NCBI RefSeq assembly: GCF_022601715.1
Contig: NZ_JAKVIM010000002.1
Location: forward strand, 1 to 64,000
DNA length: 64,000 bases
Source of the DNA: Acinetobacter zhairuonensis
GTDB lineage: Bacteria; Pseudomonadota; Gammaproteobacteria; Pseudomonadales; Moraxellaceae
Direction: 5' to 3'
In this document: piece after piece, positions 46,603 to 56,222 of the stretch
Layout of the letters: each line of letters opens with the position of its first letter
Position numbering within the stretch: the stretch's first letter is position 1
The notes under the pieces: generated by a model
What the model was told of the DNA's origin: nothing
The model's input: only the letters and a program-made list of their open reading frames with translations
The model's database searches: none
Position numbers and translations under genes: made by a program

Positions 46603-48609
46603 ATGCCAAAATACTTTAACCGTTTTGCCTTACTCGCTGTATTGTCCACGACTTTGCTTTCGGGCTGCCAAGTTGTAACTGTCAAAAATCAAGCGGTGAA
46701 AGTTACGATTACCAATGAGCGTGAAAGTATTCTGACGCGAGACAAGCTCAGTGAAGCAAGTTTAAATGTTTTATCCATGACAGGACGCGAAGCGAAAGTC
46801 TGCACTACTCAGCCCACCCAATGTGTGCAGGAGTTACAGCAAATCCCACAAATTCAGGATGAACAATTATATTCTGCTGCAAGTGAACTCTATCTGGCGC
46901 GAGCACTGGCATTAGAAGAATCTTCAAACTGTAAGATTGGATTACTAGCGAGCCATAAATCAGAAGAAAAGCAAAAAATTCAGCAAGAAAATTATCATCA
47001 ATGTCTGGATCAGCAATTAGACATGCTGGATAAAAGTATCCGCTATAGCTATGCCTACATGTTTAAAACACAACGGGGACCTGAAGATCGGATTTTTGAT
47101 AACCGCCAAGTGCAAATCCGAGATTTCTATAACCTCGCAATTGCCAAGCTTTCGAGTGCTTATAGTCTACGTCACCCGCAAAAAGAAGCTCACCATCAAA
47201 TTAAGGTCGGTCAAAGTGTTTATCAACTGGATTTCAGCAATTATGCTTTATTGAAAGACCAGAAAATTGAGCAATTGATGTCGAGTTATAATCTGAATTT
47301 CTCGGGTCTACGCTCGATTAACCGTCGAGATGGCTTTGGTTCCGAATTTGTAGCAGTACTCCCAGACTCTAATGAGCAGCAAAAAGAATCCAATAAATAT
47401 ATTCTCGATCCTTTGCATTTTTCCTATGCAAGTGGAGTCAATCCCAATATTCATAAAGCTCGTTATTTAGCGGCAACATTTACCGCCGAGCCTAAATCAG
47501 CAACTTCGGTGAATGATATTTTGACCAAACCTGAGTTTGTAATTCGTGCTTATGATCCATATAAATATGAACGTATAGAGTTGGCTGGGCAGCAATATCC
47601 ACTCGCTGCGAACTTCTCTACCCCTTATGGATTATGGCTAGCACAAAATAATTTGGGTAAATCGGCTTATCTCACCTTGATTGACCGAGATAACCATTTA
47701 ACGATGCCGCATTTGTATATGTTAGAGCCTTACAATCCAAATAAAAAAGTGATTGTTTTGGTTCATGGTTTGGCTAGTAGTCCTGAAGCGTGGATTCGTC
47801 TAACCAACGATATTATGGGTGATAAAGTCTTAAGAGAAAATTACCAAGTCTGGCAAGTATTCTATTCAACCAATATGCCCATAATTGAAAGTCGTTTGCA
47901 AATTTATGCTTTGTTAAATCAAAGTTTTGCACAAGTTAAAGCAAATGCCTCAGCCAAAAATGATGCTGTACTGATTGGACATAGTATGGGAGGAATTATC
48001 ACACGCCTACTGGTTAGTGATGCCGATGTCACCAAAAAAGCGCTGTCAATGATGAGCAACCGACAATTGAACAAATATAAAAATGTTCCAATTGTTGCGC
48101 AGCGTATGCAAATCCAAGATATTCCGAATTTTAGCCGTGCCATTTTTATTTCTGCACCACATCACGGCACACCCTATGCAGATTTGTGGTTCACTCGCGC
48201 TGCGCGTAAAGTCATCAAGCTTCCTGGCGCATTCTTGACTGCAGTAGGTGATACCCTGCAAAGCCAAGATCTTGATTTTTCAGACCTAGCCAAACAGATT
48301 GATCAAGGTTTAATTCAGAATGGACCCAGTGACTTAAGTTATAAATCTAAGTTTATGGCTATTACTTCAGATATCATGCCACGCAAGGGTTTACTGTTTC
48401 ATTCAATTATGGGCAATGATACCGATAGTGATGATCCAAATGTAATTACCGATGGAATCGTTCCTTATAAAAGTGCTCATCTGGATGGTGCAGTGTCTGA
48501 GAAAATTATCAAAGGTGGTCATTCTATTCAGGAGACACCAGAAGCGGTTCTTGAATTAAGACGCATCCTGCGTTTACATCTGATGCAACTTGGACTTTAT
48601 AAGCCATAA
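46603..48609 (+). CDS. Lipoprotein with C-terminal alpha/beta hydrolase (lipase-like) domain
   Basis: 668 residues. Lipobox LLSGCQ (Cys about 23). A long N-terminal region (about 30-370) of unknown fold has a helical segment with conserved Cys pairs. The hydrolase domain (about 385-660) has KVIVLVHGLASSPEAW (oxyanion hole) and LIGHSMGGIITRLL with nucleophile Ser about 454. APHHGTPYADLW follows, and the catalytic His is probably in IIKGGHSIQETPEAV. It resembles PGAP1/triacylglycerol lipase-like enzymes attached to the cell envelope. Substrate unknown. Confidence 0.82.
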   Translation: MPKYFNRFALLAVLSTTLLSGCQVVTVKNQAVKVTITNERESILTRDKLSEASLNVLSMTGREAKVCTTQPTQCVQELQQIPQIQDEQLYSAASELYLARALALEESSNCKIGLLASHKSEEKQKIQQENYHQCLDQQLDMLDKSIRYSYAYMFKTQRGPEDRIFDNRQVQIRDFYNLAIAKLSSAYSLRHPQKEAHHQIKVGQSVYQLDFSNYALLKDQKIEQLMSSYNLNFSGLRSINRRDGFGSEFVAVLPDSNEQQKESNKYILDPLHFSYASGVNPNIHKARYLAATFTAEPKSATSVNDILTKPEFVIRAYDPYKYERIELAGQQYPLAANFSTPYGLWLAQNNLGKSAYLTLIDRDNHLTMPHLYMLEPYNPNKKVIVLVHGLASSPEAWIRLTNDIMGDKVLRENYQVWQVFYSTNMPIIESRLQIYALLNQSFAQVKANASAKNDAVLIGHSMGGIITRLLVSDADVTKKALSMMSNRQLNKYKNVPIVAQRMQIQDIPNFSRAIFISAPHHGTPYADLWFTRAARKVIKLPGAFLTAVGDTLQSQDLDFSDLAKQIDQGLIQNGPSDLSYKSKFMAITSDIMPRKGLLFHSIMGNDTDSDDPNVITDGIVPYKSAHLDGAVSEKIIKGGHSIQETPEAVLELRRILRLHLMQLGLYKP

Positions 48610-48617
48610 TTCACCGA

Positions 48618-48656
48618 TCAGCCCATGTTCTCATACTTAAACATGGGCTGACTTAG
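48618..48656 (+). terminator. Hairpin after the lipase-like gene
   Basis: TCAGCCCATGT / ACATGGGCTGA, 11-bp stem and 12-nt loop, weak T-tract (ACTTAGTTT). Confidence 0.6.
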
Positions 48657-48788
48657 TTTACTCTTCAACTATTTTACCTACTCCCCATTCATTAGAATGG
48701 TTTTAAATTACTATTCTTTTCATTTGATTCTACAAGCGCTAATGTAAATCCCATCAGCTTAAACTGAACACAATTAAGGGATTGAAAC

Positions 48789-49517
48789 ATGGAAGCGTTC
48801 AACACAAAAATGTTTGAGAACAAAGTTGCTGTCGTAACAGGCGGAACTTCAGGGATTGGTCAAGCAGTCGCAATTGCTTTTGCTGAAAAGGGTGCAAAAG
48901 TTTGGGCACTCGGACTAAATTCACAGAAAGCTGTTTTCCCAGCAGGCTTAGATATCGAAGCCGTTGAAATGGATGTCACCGACAAAGCTGCGGTTGATGC
49001 TTTCTTTACCAAAGTTGATCGTATTGATACTTTATTTAATGGCGCAGGTATGGGCTCTGTTGCAGAACATGAGTTAGATACTTATAAAAAAGTCCTTGAA
49101 GTCAACTTAACTTCTGTTTTCTATATCAGTGAAGTTGCAGCGAAAGCCTTAGCGAAATCTGACAACCCATCAATTATTAACGTATCTTCTCTTTATGCTC
49201 AATTTGGTTCAGCACTTGCACCAGCTTATTCTTGCTCTAAAGGTGCGATTGACCAGTTAACATTCTCACATGCACTGAGCATGTCAGCAGCAAAAATTCG
49301 TGTGAATGCAGTTGCACCAGGTTGGATTGATACTCCACTCATTCAACCACTGAAAGATATGCCAGAAGTATTTGGTGGCATCATGGCACGTTCTCCAATG
49401 CAACGCCTAGGCAAGCCTGAAGAAATCGCTAATGTGGTGCTTTTCTTGGCTTCTGATGCAGCAAGCTTTGTAAATGGTGCAATTATCAAAGTTGATGGTG
49501 CATATTCTATTTTCTAA
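48789..49517 (+). CDS. Short-chain dehydrogenase/reductase
   Basis: 242 residues, classical SDR. Nucleotide motif TGGTSGIG (18-25), NGAGMGS in place of NNAG, catalytic Ser in INVSSLYAQFG and Y-x-x-x-K as YSCSKGA. It resembles the BDH2/DHRS6 group of 3-hydroxy-acid or sugar dehydrogenases (MDVTDKAAVDAFF, QRLGKPEEIANVVLFLASD). AAGGG lies 8 nt upstream of the ATG. It is convergent with the MalT-like regulator and probably belongs to the catabolic cluster around it. Confidence 0.87.
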   Translation: MEAFNTKMFENKVAVVTGGTSGIGQAVAIAFAEKGAKVWALGLNSQKAVFPAGLDIEAVEMDVTDKAAVDAFFTKVDRIDTLFNGAGMGSVAEHELDTYKKVLEVNLTSVFYISEVAAKALAKSDNPSIINVSSLYAQFGSALAPAYSCSKGAIDQLTFSHALSMSAAKIRVNAVAPGWIDTPLIQPLKDMPEVFGGIMARSPMQRLGKPEEIANVVLFLASDAASFVNGAIIKVDGAYSIF

Positions 49518-49724
49518 GTTGCAGGCATAAGCAAGCTTTGAAAGTAGATTCCAACCGTTTCTCAGTATGCTGGGAAACGGGATGAATTTTGAAGATGCAG
49601 ATTATTTGCGCATGATCTTTATCTTCAAAGTTTAAACAGGCTTAGGGATTTAAATCTCCAAGTTCTACTTTTGCTAGATCTTCAAATAAAAAACAAAATT
49701 AAAATACTACCAGTTCCCTATCTT

Positions 49725-49762
49725 GCCCATGTCTTAGCGTTTAGACATGGGCATCTTTTTTT
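49725..49762. terminator. Terminator between SDR and MalT-like gene
   Basis: GCCCATGTCT / AGACATGGGC stem with an 8-nt loop, then ATCTTTTTTT, between convergent genes. Confidence 0.85.
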
Positions 49763-49784
49763 AATCTTTCTACTGGATTTTGGG

Positions 49785-52481
49785 TTATGGAATCAGACCT
49801 TGCTTTTTAGCTTCCGTCACCGCCTCGAGTCTTGAGCGCACACCAAGTTTGGTATAAATGTTACGTAGATGCCACTTCACTGTATTCACTGATAAAAACA
49901 CTTTATCTGCCAACTCAATATCGGTACAACCTTCGCTCACCTTAAGTAAAATTTGCAATTCGCGCTTGGACAATAATTCTGCCTGAATTGCACTGGCAGC
50001 TTCATCTTCTTGCACAACTTCAGTATGTGGTATCGGACAAATTGAAGTGAGCACTTCAGCAAAAGCCAAAATTGAATGGTCTTTTTTCTGTTTCGATTTC
50101 AAAATAAATTTTACGTAGTCTGCTAACAGCTGAAACAGTAATGGATGTTCATCTAAAACTATTCGAACCGCTTTGGTTGGTTCTAACAGAACCAAGGCTT
50201 GTTCAAACCAGTTAAATGCCGCATCAATCTGATTCTGACGATAATCTGCCAATGCCAATAACAAAAGAATTCGAACACGACGTAACGGATAAGTCATAAT
50301 ACGAGCCAGTTCTTGCTCTAAAAATGCTTTGGCTTGCTGTTCATGCCCCATAAAAATCAATTGGCGATACAGTGCTAAATCATCTCCCGTGATTACATTA
50401 GAGATATTTAAGGTCTTCTCTAAATGCTTTTGGCATAACTGCTCTAAATCTTGTGCATCGGCATCCAGCAACTTATGCTTTTTATCAAACCATTGATATT
50501 GTTCGTAAATAGTCTGAATCGTGTGACTCAGTCTTGGCATCGCCCAATCATTGGTACAAATTTGAGATTGAGTGAGACATGCCTGCTCTGCCTGCACATT
50601 GCCTTGAATGTGTGCCAGACGTAATAACAACTCAAATCCGACAATCGCAAGGTCAGGAATAATCAGTTGTTCACCATTATTAAAATACTGCATGGTATTT
50701 TCAGCGAGTGAGATTTCATTCAGATCATAATAAAGACTGCCTTTAACACTACTGGTAATCATTTTGATGACTGGTCTGAGAAACTCATCTGAACTCAGTT
50801 TCAAATAATCATCACTTTTCCCGATATATTCAAGTTTGACTAAAGCTTTATCTAAATTGCCTTCTAAATAATCACACAAGGCTTCGATACAATCCGTGAC
50901 ACTCAGACCGAAAACATTCTGCCCCTGTATATATGCCGCACGTGTCTGAATGATAATTTTTCTAGCTTCAGTCATCTTCCCTAGACAAATGTGATACAAA
51001 GCCCCGATCCCAATTAAGGGCGCGCGAACAAAATAAGATGCATCTTCTAATTTTAAGACATTCTCGTGTGCTAATTCTGATGCTGTTTTAATGTCATCAC
51101 TCATCAATGCAACCATAGGTGCCAGAGCTAACTGATCATCTCCGACAATACTTTCATTAGGATCAACCTTGAGCCAAAGTTGTAAATAATGATTTCCCAA
51201 TAAGTGCTGATGGGTAATGGTTAATGACCAAATCACGTCATAGAGTAATGTTGTACGCTGAATCAAAAGCGAATCAGGTATTAACTTCACCAATTCAATC
51301 AAACTATAAAAGCGCCCTTCCAATACCAAATCACGACTCACTTCAGTGAGCAGATCCAAAACTAGCATCTGGTTCTCTGCATGTTGCGCATGATAAATCG
51401 CTTCCATGAGATAATTCTGCTGTTTATACCAATTTGCTGCACGAAGATGCGCTGCTTTATATTGTTCTAAATTTAAAATCTTAAAGCGATTTTCAAGGAA
51501 TTCACGAAATAAGTGGTGAATTCGATACCAAGTTCGCTGCTCATCCAAGGCTTGAAAAAACAAGCCCTTCTGAACTGTAATCTCAAGAAGATTAGACGAA
51601 GCTGGATTCTGAGCCACTTCTAGAATATTCGATAAACTGATTTTTCTTAATACACTAATATTAAGAAGAAAATCCTGCATGTCTTCGGAAAGCTGAATAA
51701 AGACCTGTTCACTCAAATAATCGACAATTTGATTATGAGCACCACTTAAGCTTTCTATGACGGCACCCGCATCATGATAATTTTTTAGGTACAAATTCGT
51801 CAGCTGTATCCCCGTTAACCAGCCTTCCGTTTTTTCTATTAGTTGCGCTGCCAAAGCAGGCGTTAAAGTCACATGATCAAAATTCTGTTGCTTTAAAAAA
51901 TCAATTAACTGTGCGCTGTCGGAAGGTTTAATACTCAGATGAGCTTCAGTCACCAGTTTTAAACGACCTAACAAGTACTCTTTAGTAAAACTCCAATTTG
52001 GCTTAACCCGTGATGAAATCACCAAATGACAATTTAACGGCAGATATTGATACAACCACCACAATATATTTAAGCACTCAGTATTCTCAATGACCTCAAA
52101 TTCATCAATAAAGAACACTGTTTCAGCACTCATATCTGAAACTTTGTGGGTTAATTCAAGAATGTTTTGCTTGTGAACCTGACCATCAGGAATCGAACTG
52201 AGTTGTTCTAAACCTAAAAGCGCAACCCAAAGATATTGATAAAGTCGAATTGGATCATTGTCATCGTTATCGAGGGTTAGCCAGCTGACACGTTTGCCTT
52301 GGGCAATCAGTTCTTCACTCAACTGGTACATCAGCGTGGTTTTACCATAGCCCGCTGCTGCATGAATAAAGACGAGAGAAGATTGGCTATATTCCAGCAT
52401 ATGGCTTAACAACTCTGGGCGTTGCATGGCCTTATCGCTCATAATACTTGGACGGCTGAGTTTAGTTTTTAATACTTTCAT
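49785..52481 (-). CDS. MalT/AlkS-like LuxR-family ATP-dependent regulator
   Basis: 898 residues. An N-terminal STAND ATPase has Walker A HAAAGYGKTTL (about 42-50) and ETVFFIDEFEVI as Walker B. Then come a winged-helix region and a long TPR-like helical sensor (about 330-800). The C-terminal LuxR helix-turn-helix has LSKRELQILLKVSEGCTDIELADKVFLSVNTVKWHLRNIY. Such proteins (MalT, AlkS, AcoK) are activators that oligomerise with ligand and ATP. The divergent cupin/AlkK-like operon is the likely target. Confidence 0.9.
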   Translation of the reverse strand: MKVLKTKLSRPSIMSDKAMQRPELLSHMLEYSQSSLVFIHAAAGYGKTTLMYQLSEELIAQGKRVSWLTLDNDDNDPIRLYQYLWVALLGLEQLSSIPDGQVHKQNILELTHKVSDMSAETVFFIDEFEVIENTECLNILWWLYQYLPLNCHLVISSRVKPNWSFTKEYLLGRLKLVTEAHLSIKPSDSAQLIDFLKQQNFDHVTLTPALAAQLIEKTEGWLTGIQLTNLYLKNYHDAGAVIESLSGAHNQIVDYLSEQVFIQLSEDMQDFLLNISVLRKISLSNILEVAQNPASSNLLEITVQKGLFFQALDEQRTWYRIHHLFREFLENRFKILNLEQYKAAHLRAANWYKQQNYLMEAIYHAQHAENQMLVLDLLTEVSRDLVLEGRFYSLIELVKLIPDSLLIQRTTLLYDVIWSLTITHQHLLGNHYLQLWLKVDPNESIVGDDQLALAPMVALMSDDIKTASELAHENVLKLEDASYFVRAPLIGIGALYHICLGKMTEARKIIIQTRAAYIQGQNVFGLSVTDCIEALCDYLEGNLDKALVKLEYIGKSDDYLKLSSDEFLRPVIKMITSSVKGSLYYDLNEISLAENTMQYFNNGEQLIIPDLAIVGFELLLRLAHIQGNVQAEQACLTQSQICTNDWAMPRLSHTIQTIYEQYQWFDKKHKLLDADAQDLEQLCQKHLEKTLNISNVITGDDLALYRQLIFMGHEQQAKAFLEQELARIMTYPLRRVRILLLLALADYRQNQIDAAFNWFEQALVLLEPTKAVRIVLDEHPLLFQLLADYVKFILKSKQKKDHSILAFAEVLTSICPIPHTEVVQEDEAASAIQAELLSKRELQILLKVSEGCTDIELADKVFLSVNTVKWHLRNIYTKLGVRSRLEAVTEAKKQGLIP

Positions 52482-52832
52482 TTCAAATCATCCAATCTTT
52501 CTTATCCAGTTCCGTCAGCAAATTTCTACTCCTTGAAATTTAACAGCTAATTTATATAATCATCAAAAAAGTATTACGCTAGTATAAAAGCGTCCGTAAA
52601 TTAAAATAAGGTGAACAATCTCACGATGTGAAATTGCATCATCATAAGGATTGGAAATACCGTTTTCACACGAACCAATCGAACAATAATCAAACAATCT
52701 TAAATCCATTCTTTTGAATGGTTTGCTAATTCTGAAACATTGCTATGCTCAAGTACATGGAAATAGCAGATATTCGCTGCTCTAAGCGTTCTGATATCTC
52801 ACTCTCAAATAAAGACATACATGGAGTTTGTC
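52482..52832. other. 351-bp divergent promoter region of MalT-like and cupin genes
   Basis: No ORF. It must carry divergent promoters. A single AGTATTACG half-site at 52570-52578 has no matching second arm. CATGGAGTTTGTC just before 52833 provides the cupin ribosome site. No MalT or AlkS box could be named by eye. Confidence 0.45.
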
Positions 52833-53327
52833 ATGAGTATTGCACAATCAATTAAACATCAAGATCGTTTATTAACTATCAACATTAATGATGGCGAAAT
52901 TCAAAACGCATTACCAGGCGTGCATGTTACCCCTTGCTTCTTAGATCCAGACAATGGTACTTGGGTAATCCGTGCTCGTTTTGATGCTGGTGTAGTTTTA
53001 CCACGCCATTTCCACACTGGTGTTGTACATTTCTATACAACAGCGGGTTCATGGCATTATGTCGAATATCCAGAAGATGTTCAAACTGCTGGTAGCTATT
53101 TATTTGAACCAGCGGGTTCTATCCATACGCTATCAACTCCTGAAGGTGCTGAAGGCTTCATGGTTATCGAAGGTGCTAATGTTAACTTGAACGATGATGA
53201 CACACTTATGTTCATCATGGATGCAGGTTGGATCGAACGTACCCTGCATGCAGTTGCGCAACAAACTGGTCAAAAAATGCCACGCTATATTAAGCCAGGC
53301 TCTGAAGTTGCATTTAACAACAATTAA
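52833..53327 (+). CDS. Cupin protein, 2,4'-dihydroxyacetophenone dioxygenase family
   Basis: 164 residues from ATG 52833 (GGAG eight bases upstream). Single cupin domain with metal ligands probably in LPRHFHTGVVHFYT and a histidine in AGSIHTL. Characterised members cleave a carbon-carbon bond next to a carbonyl in hydroxyacetophenones. Here it heads an operon-like run with an acyl-CoA ligase and SDRs, consistent with conversion of a ketone to acids. A hairpin separates it from the ligase gene. Confidence 0.78.
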   Translation: MSIAQSIKHQDRLLTININDGEIQNALPGVHVTPCFLDPDNGTWVIRARFDAGVVLPRHFHTGVVHFYTTAGSWHYVEYPEDVQTAGSYLFEPAGSIHTLSTPEGAEGFMVIEGANVNLNDDDTLMFIMDAGWIERTLHAVAQQTGQKMPRYIKPGSEVAFNNN

Positions 53328-53333
53328 GTTCAT

Positions 53334-53372
53334 AAAAGACTTTTAGTGCCTGCTAAAAGTCTTTCTTTATTT
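53334..53372 (+). terminator. Hairpin between cupin and acyl-CoA ligase genes
   Basis: AAAGACTTTTAG / CTAAAAGTCTTT, perfect 12-bp stem, 6-nt loop, followed by CTTTATTTT; may partly terminate within the operon. Confidence 0.8.
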
Positions 53373-53403
53373 TAATAAAAAACAGCTACCAAGGATGAAT
53401 GAA

Positions 53404-55038
53404 ATGTTTGGCAAAATGATGCATCAATCTTTGTTGATTAGTAATTTACTAGAGCACGCAGCAAAGTATCACTCCGACACCACCGTTATTTCACGTGAAG
53501 TGAATGGTCAAATTACTACGACTAACTGGTTACAAGTTCAACAGAACAGTAAACGTTTAGCGAATGCTTTTACCACATTTGGTCTTGAAGAAGGTGATCG
53601 TATTGCGACGATTGCTTGGAATAACCATCGTCATTTAGAAACTTGGTACGCAACCTCGGGCAGTGGTTATGTTTGTCATACCATTAACCCTCGTCTATTC
53701 CCTGAGCAACTGATCTTTATTATTAATGATGCTGAAGATAAAGCGATTTTCTTCGATTCAACGTTCTTACCTTTAATCCTTGCTGTGCAAGGTAAGGTTC
53801 CGTCTGTTGAACGTTTCATCTGCTATGGCTCACACGATGAAAAAATCGTTGAAGCATTACCAGACGTACTTTTCTATGATGAATTAATTCAACATCAATC
53901 TACAGAATATAACTGGCCACAGTTTAGCGAAGAAACGCCAAGCTCATTGTGCTATACCTCTGGTACTACTGGTAACCCGAAAGGCGTACTGTATAGCCAC
54001 CGTTCTACGCTATTACACACGATGGCAATCTGCTTACCAGACTGTCTGAATTTATCTGCACGCGACATCGTGATGCCAGTGGTACCAATGTTCCATGTCA
54101 ATGCTTGGGGTGTTCCTTATGCAGCAGCAATGGTTGGTAGCACAATTGTACTTCCTGGTCCAAATTTAGATGGTGACAGCCTCGTTAGCTTAATTGATGA
54201 CTATAAAGTAACTGTCGCTTTAGGTGTTCCTACCATCTGGCAAGGTCTATTGGCGGCAGCGAAAAATCGTGGCACCAAATTAGAAAGTATGAACCGAAAT
54301 GTAGTGGGTGGCGCAGCTTGCCCTCCATCTATTATTCGTGAGTTCAAAAACAATTACGATTGTGACACGATTCATGCTTGGGGTATGTCAGAGACTAGTC
54401 CTGTGGGTACAGTCAACCACCCCAAAGCCAAACACTCGGCTTTAAATGAAGCAGAGTTTGAAAACCTTCGTTTAACTCAAGGTCGTCCTCCTTTTGGTGT
54501 TGAATTACGCATTGTGGATGGCGATAGCCTCGCTGCATTACCAAATGATGGTCACACTCAAGGCAACCTACAAGTCCGTGGTCCTTGGATTGTCGAAACC
54601 TACTTCAACCAAGAGAAAAGCGCAACAACTGCAGACGGTTGGTTCGATACAGGTGACATCGCAACAATTGATGCTGATGGCTATATGACCATTTGTGACC
54701 GCGCGAAAGATTTAATTAAGTCTGGCGGTGAATGGATTTCTTCTGTTGAAATTGAAAATATTGCAGTTGGTCATCCAGAAATTCGCATGGCTGCGGCAAT
54801 TGCAGCGCGTCATCCAAAATGGGATGAGCGCCCAATTTTAATTGCAGTGAAACAAGAAGACTCTACACTTTCTGAAGATGATGCGCGTGCATACTTTGAA
54901 AACAAGCTTGCTCGCTGGCAGATTCCTGATGTCGTGATTTTTGTGGATGCGCTTCCAATTAATGGTACAGGTAAAATTGTAAAAGCTGAGTTACGTAAAC
55001 AATTTGCTGATGTCTTACTGAAAGACGAAGTGGTTTAA
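53404..55038 (+). CDS. AlkK-like medium-chain acyl-CoA ligase
   Basis: 544 residues from ATG 53404 (AAGGA ten bases before; an ATG at 53395 is too close). AMP-binding motif SSLCYTSGTTGNPKGVLYS, then HAWGMSETSPVGT, DGWFDTGDIATID and KDLIKSGGEWISSVEIE. The C-terminal catalytic Lys is in NGTGKIVK. Length and wording (ATIAWNNHRHLETWYA, CHTINPRLFPEQL) are very close to AlkK, which activates medium-chain fatty acids in alkane degradation. It probably feeds beta-oxidation. Confidence 0.88.
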   Translation: MFGKMMHQSLLISNLLEHAAKYHSDTTVISREVNGQITTTNWLQVQQNSKRLANAFTTFGLEEGDRIATIAWNNHRHLETWYATSGSGYVCHTINPRLFPEQLIFIINDAEDKAIFFDSTFLPLILAVQGKVPSVERFICYGSHDEKIVEALPDVLFYDELIQHQSTEYNWPQFSEETPSSLCYTSGTTGNPKGVLYSHRSTLLHTMAICLPDCLNLSARDIVMPVVPMFHVNAWGVPYAAAMVGSTIVLPGPNLDGDSLVSLIDDYKVTVALGVPTIWQGLLAAAKNRGTKLESMNRNVVGGAACPPSIIREFKNNYDCDTIHAWGMSETSPVGTVNHPKAKHSALNEAEFENLRLTQGRPPFGVELRIVDGDSLAALPNDGHTQGNLQVRGPWIVETYFNQEKSATTADGWFDTGDIATIDADGYMTICDRAKDLIKSGGEWISSVEIENIAVGHPEIRMAAAIAARHPKWDERPILIAVKQEDSTLSEDDARAYFENKLARWQIPDVVIFVDALPINGTGKIVKAELRKQFADVLLKDEVV

Positions 55039-55072
55039 CTCTTCGTTTCAAAACACTCACAAGGATATTGAG

Positions 55073-55897
55073 ATGAAAAATAATGCGATGAAAACAGCTT
55101 GGGTTACTGGTGGCAGTAGCGGTATTGGTCTTGAACTGACCAAGCGTCTACTCAAAGATAAATTCCAAGTGTGCATTTTTGCTCACGCTGGTATTGAACA
55201 GGCTGTTGCCGAGCTGCAAAAACTCTCGCCTTCAGTGTGTGGTTTTGAAGTTGACGTACAAAATGAAAGTACGATGGAAGCAAAATTTGCTGAAGCGACA
55301 GCTGCATTTGGTGCACCAGACCTTCTTATTAACTCTGCTGGTATCAGTATTGCAAAGAACTTCGATGAGATGTCATCACAAGAGTTCGAAAGACAGATCA
55401 ACATTAACCTGATCGGTAGTCGTAATGTTGCTCATGCTGCATTACCTCACTTAAAGCAGGCTGCACAACAAGGTAAACGTCCTAAGATTGTGTTTATTGC
55501 ATCTGCAGCGGGTCTAGTAGGTTGCTATGGTTATACAGGCTATTGTGCATCTAAGTTTGGTGTGATTGGCTTAGCTGAAGTACTGCGTATGGAATTGCGT
55601 AGCCAAAACATTGATGTTGCTGTGGTTTGCCCACCAGAAGTGGACACACCACTTGTGACTGAAGAGCGTAAAACTGGCTCACAAGTTACAGCTGCGTTAA
55701 AGCAACTTGGTGGTGGTACGATGCCAGTGGATAAAGCCTGCAAAGAAATCTATGAAGGTATTTTCTCAAATGATTTCATGATTATTGTTGGTACCCAACT
55801 GCGCATTCTGACCAAAATTTCTCGTATCTTGCCTGATACTTATCGTGGTCAAATCGATAAGAAATTAGACCAGATTATGAAGAAATTTGCATCTTAA
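55073..55897 (+). CDS. Short-chain dehydrogenase, first tandem copy
   Basis: 274 residues. Nucleotide motif VTGGSSGIG, NSAG, catalytic Ser in FIASAAGLVGCYG and Y-x-x-x-K as YCASKFG. PPEVDTPLV and the C-terminal LRILTKISRILPDTYRGQIDKKLDQIM match the family of 3-ketodihydrosphingosine reductase-like/SDR-c enzymes. AAGGATATTGAG lies before the ATG. A near-identical gene follows at 56223. It reduces or oxidises a hydroxy/keto lipid-like substrate, exact one unknown. Confidence 0.86.
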   Translation: MKNNAMKTAWVTGGSSGIGLELTKRLLKDKFQVCIFAHAGIEQAVAELQKLSPSVCGFEVDVQNESTMEAKFAEATAAFGAPDLLINSAGISIAKNFDEMSSQEFERQININLIGSRNVAHAALPHLKQAAQQGKRPKIVFIASAAGLVGCYGYTGYCASKFGVIGLAEVLRMELRSQNIDVAVVCPPEVDTPLVTEERKTGSQVTAALKQLGGGTMPVDKACKEIYEGIFSNDFMIIVGTQLRILTKISRILPDTYRGQIDKKLDQIMKKFAS

Positions 55898-56222
55898 TGA
55901 CTACCTTGGTTCAGCTGCGACATGTAGCAGCTGAACCAAAACTTATAAAAGACAGAATCCTATTTTATACATTCGGTTTCTCTGTCAGTGCAAAACAGTC
56001 TATATGGATGTTCAAGTAAGAACACTAAGTTACATTGCAGTAAAACAAAAAATTATTCAGATTCAACAATGAAACAACCGCCTATTACTCCCAAATGAGT
56101 GATTGGAGAACTGATGCCTTAATTCCTTAGAAATCGGGAAATAAATATTCTATACGCTTGTTTCTATCTAATTGCTGATTCTGAATACACCTATTTATTA
56201 CAACCCTCATAAGGATAATGAG
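55898..56222. other. 325-bp spacer between tandem SDR genes with a 13-bp hairpin
   Basis: TTGGTTCAGCTGC (55906-55918) / GCAGCTGAACCAA (55927-55939) is a perfect stem with an 8-nt loop and no T-tract. The rest is AT-rich without an ORF. The ribosome-site segment before the second copy resembles that of the first. Confidence 0.55.

Noticed and set aside
52570..52598. Possible fourth NikR-type dyad upstream of the cupin gene
   Set aside because: One perfect arm AGTATTACG is present, but at the N16 position the sequence is TCCGTA instead of TAATAC, and no sigma-54 promoter adjoins.
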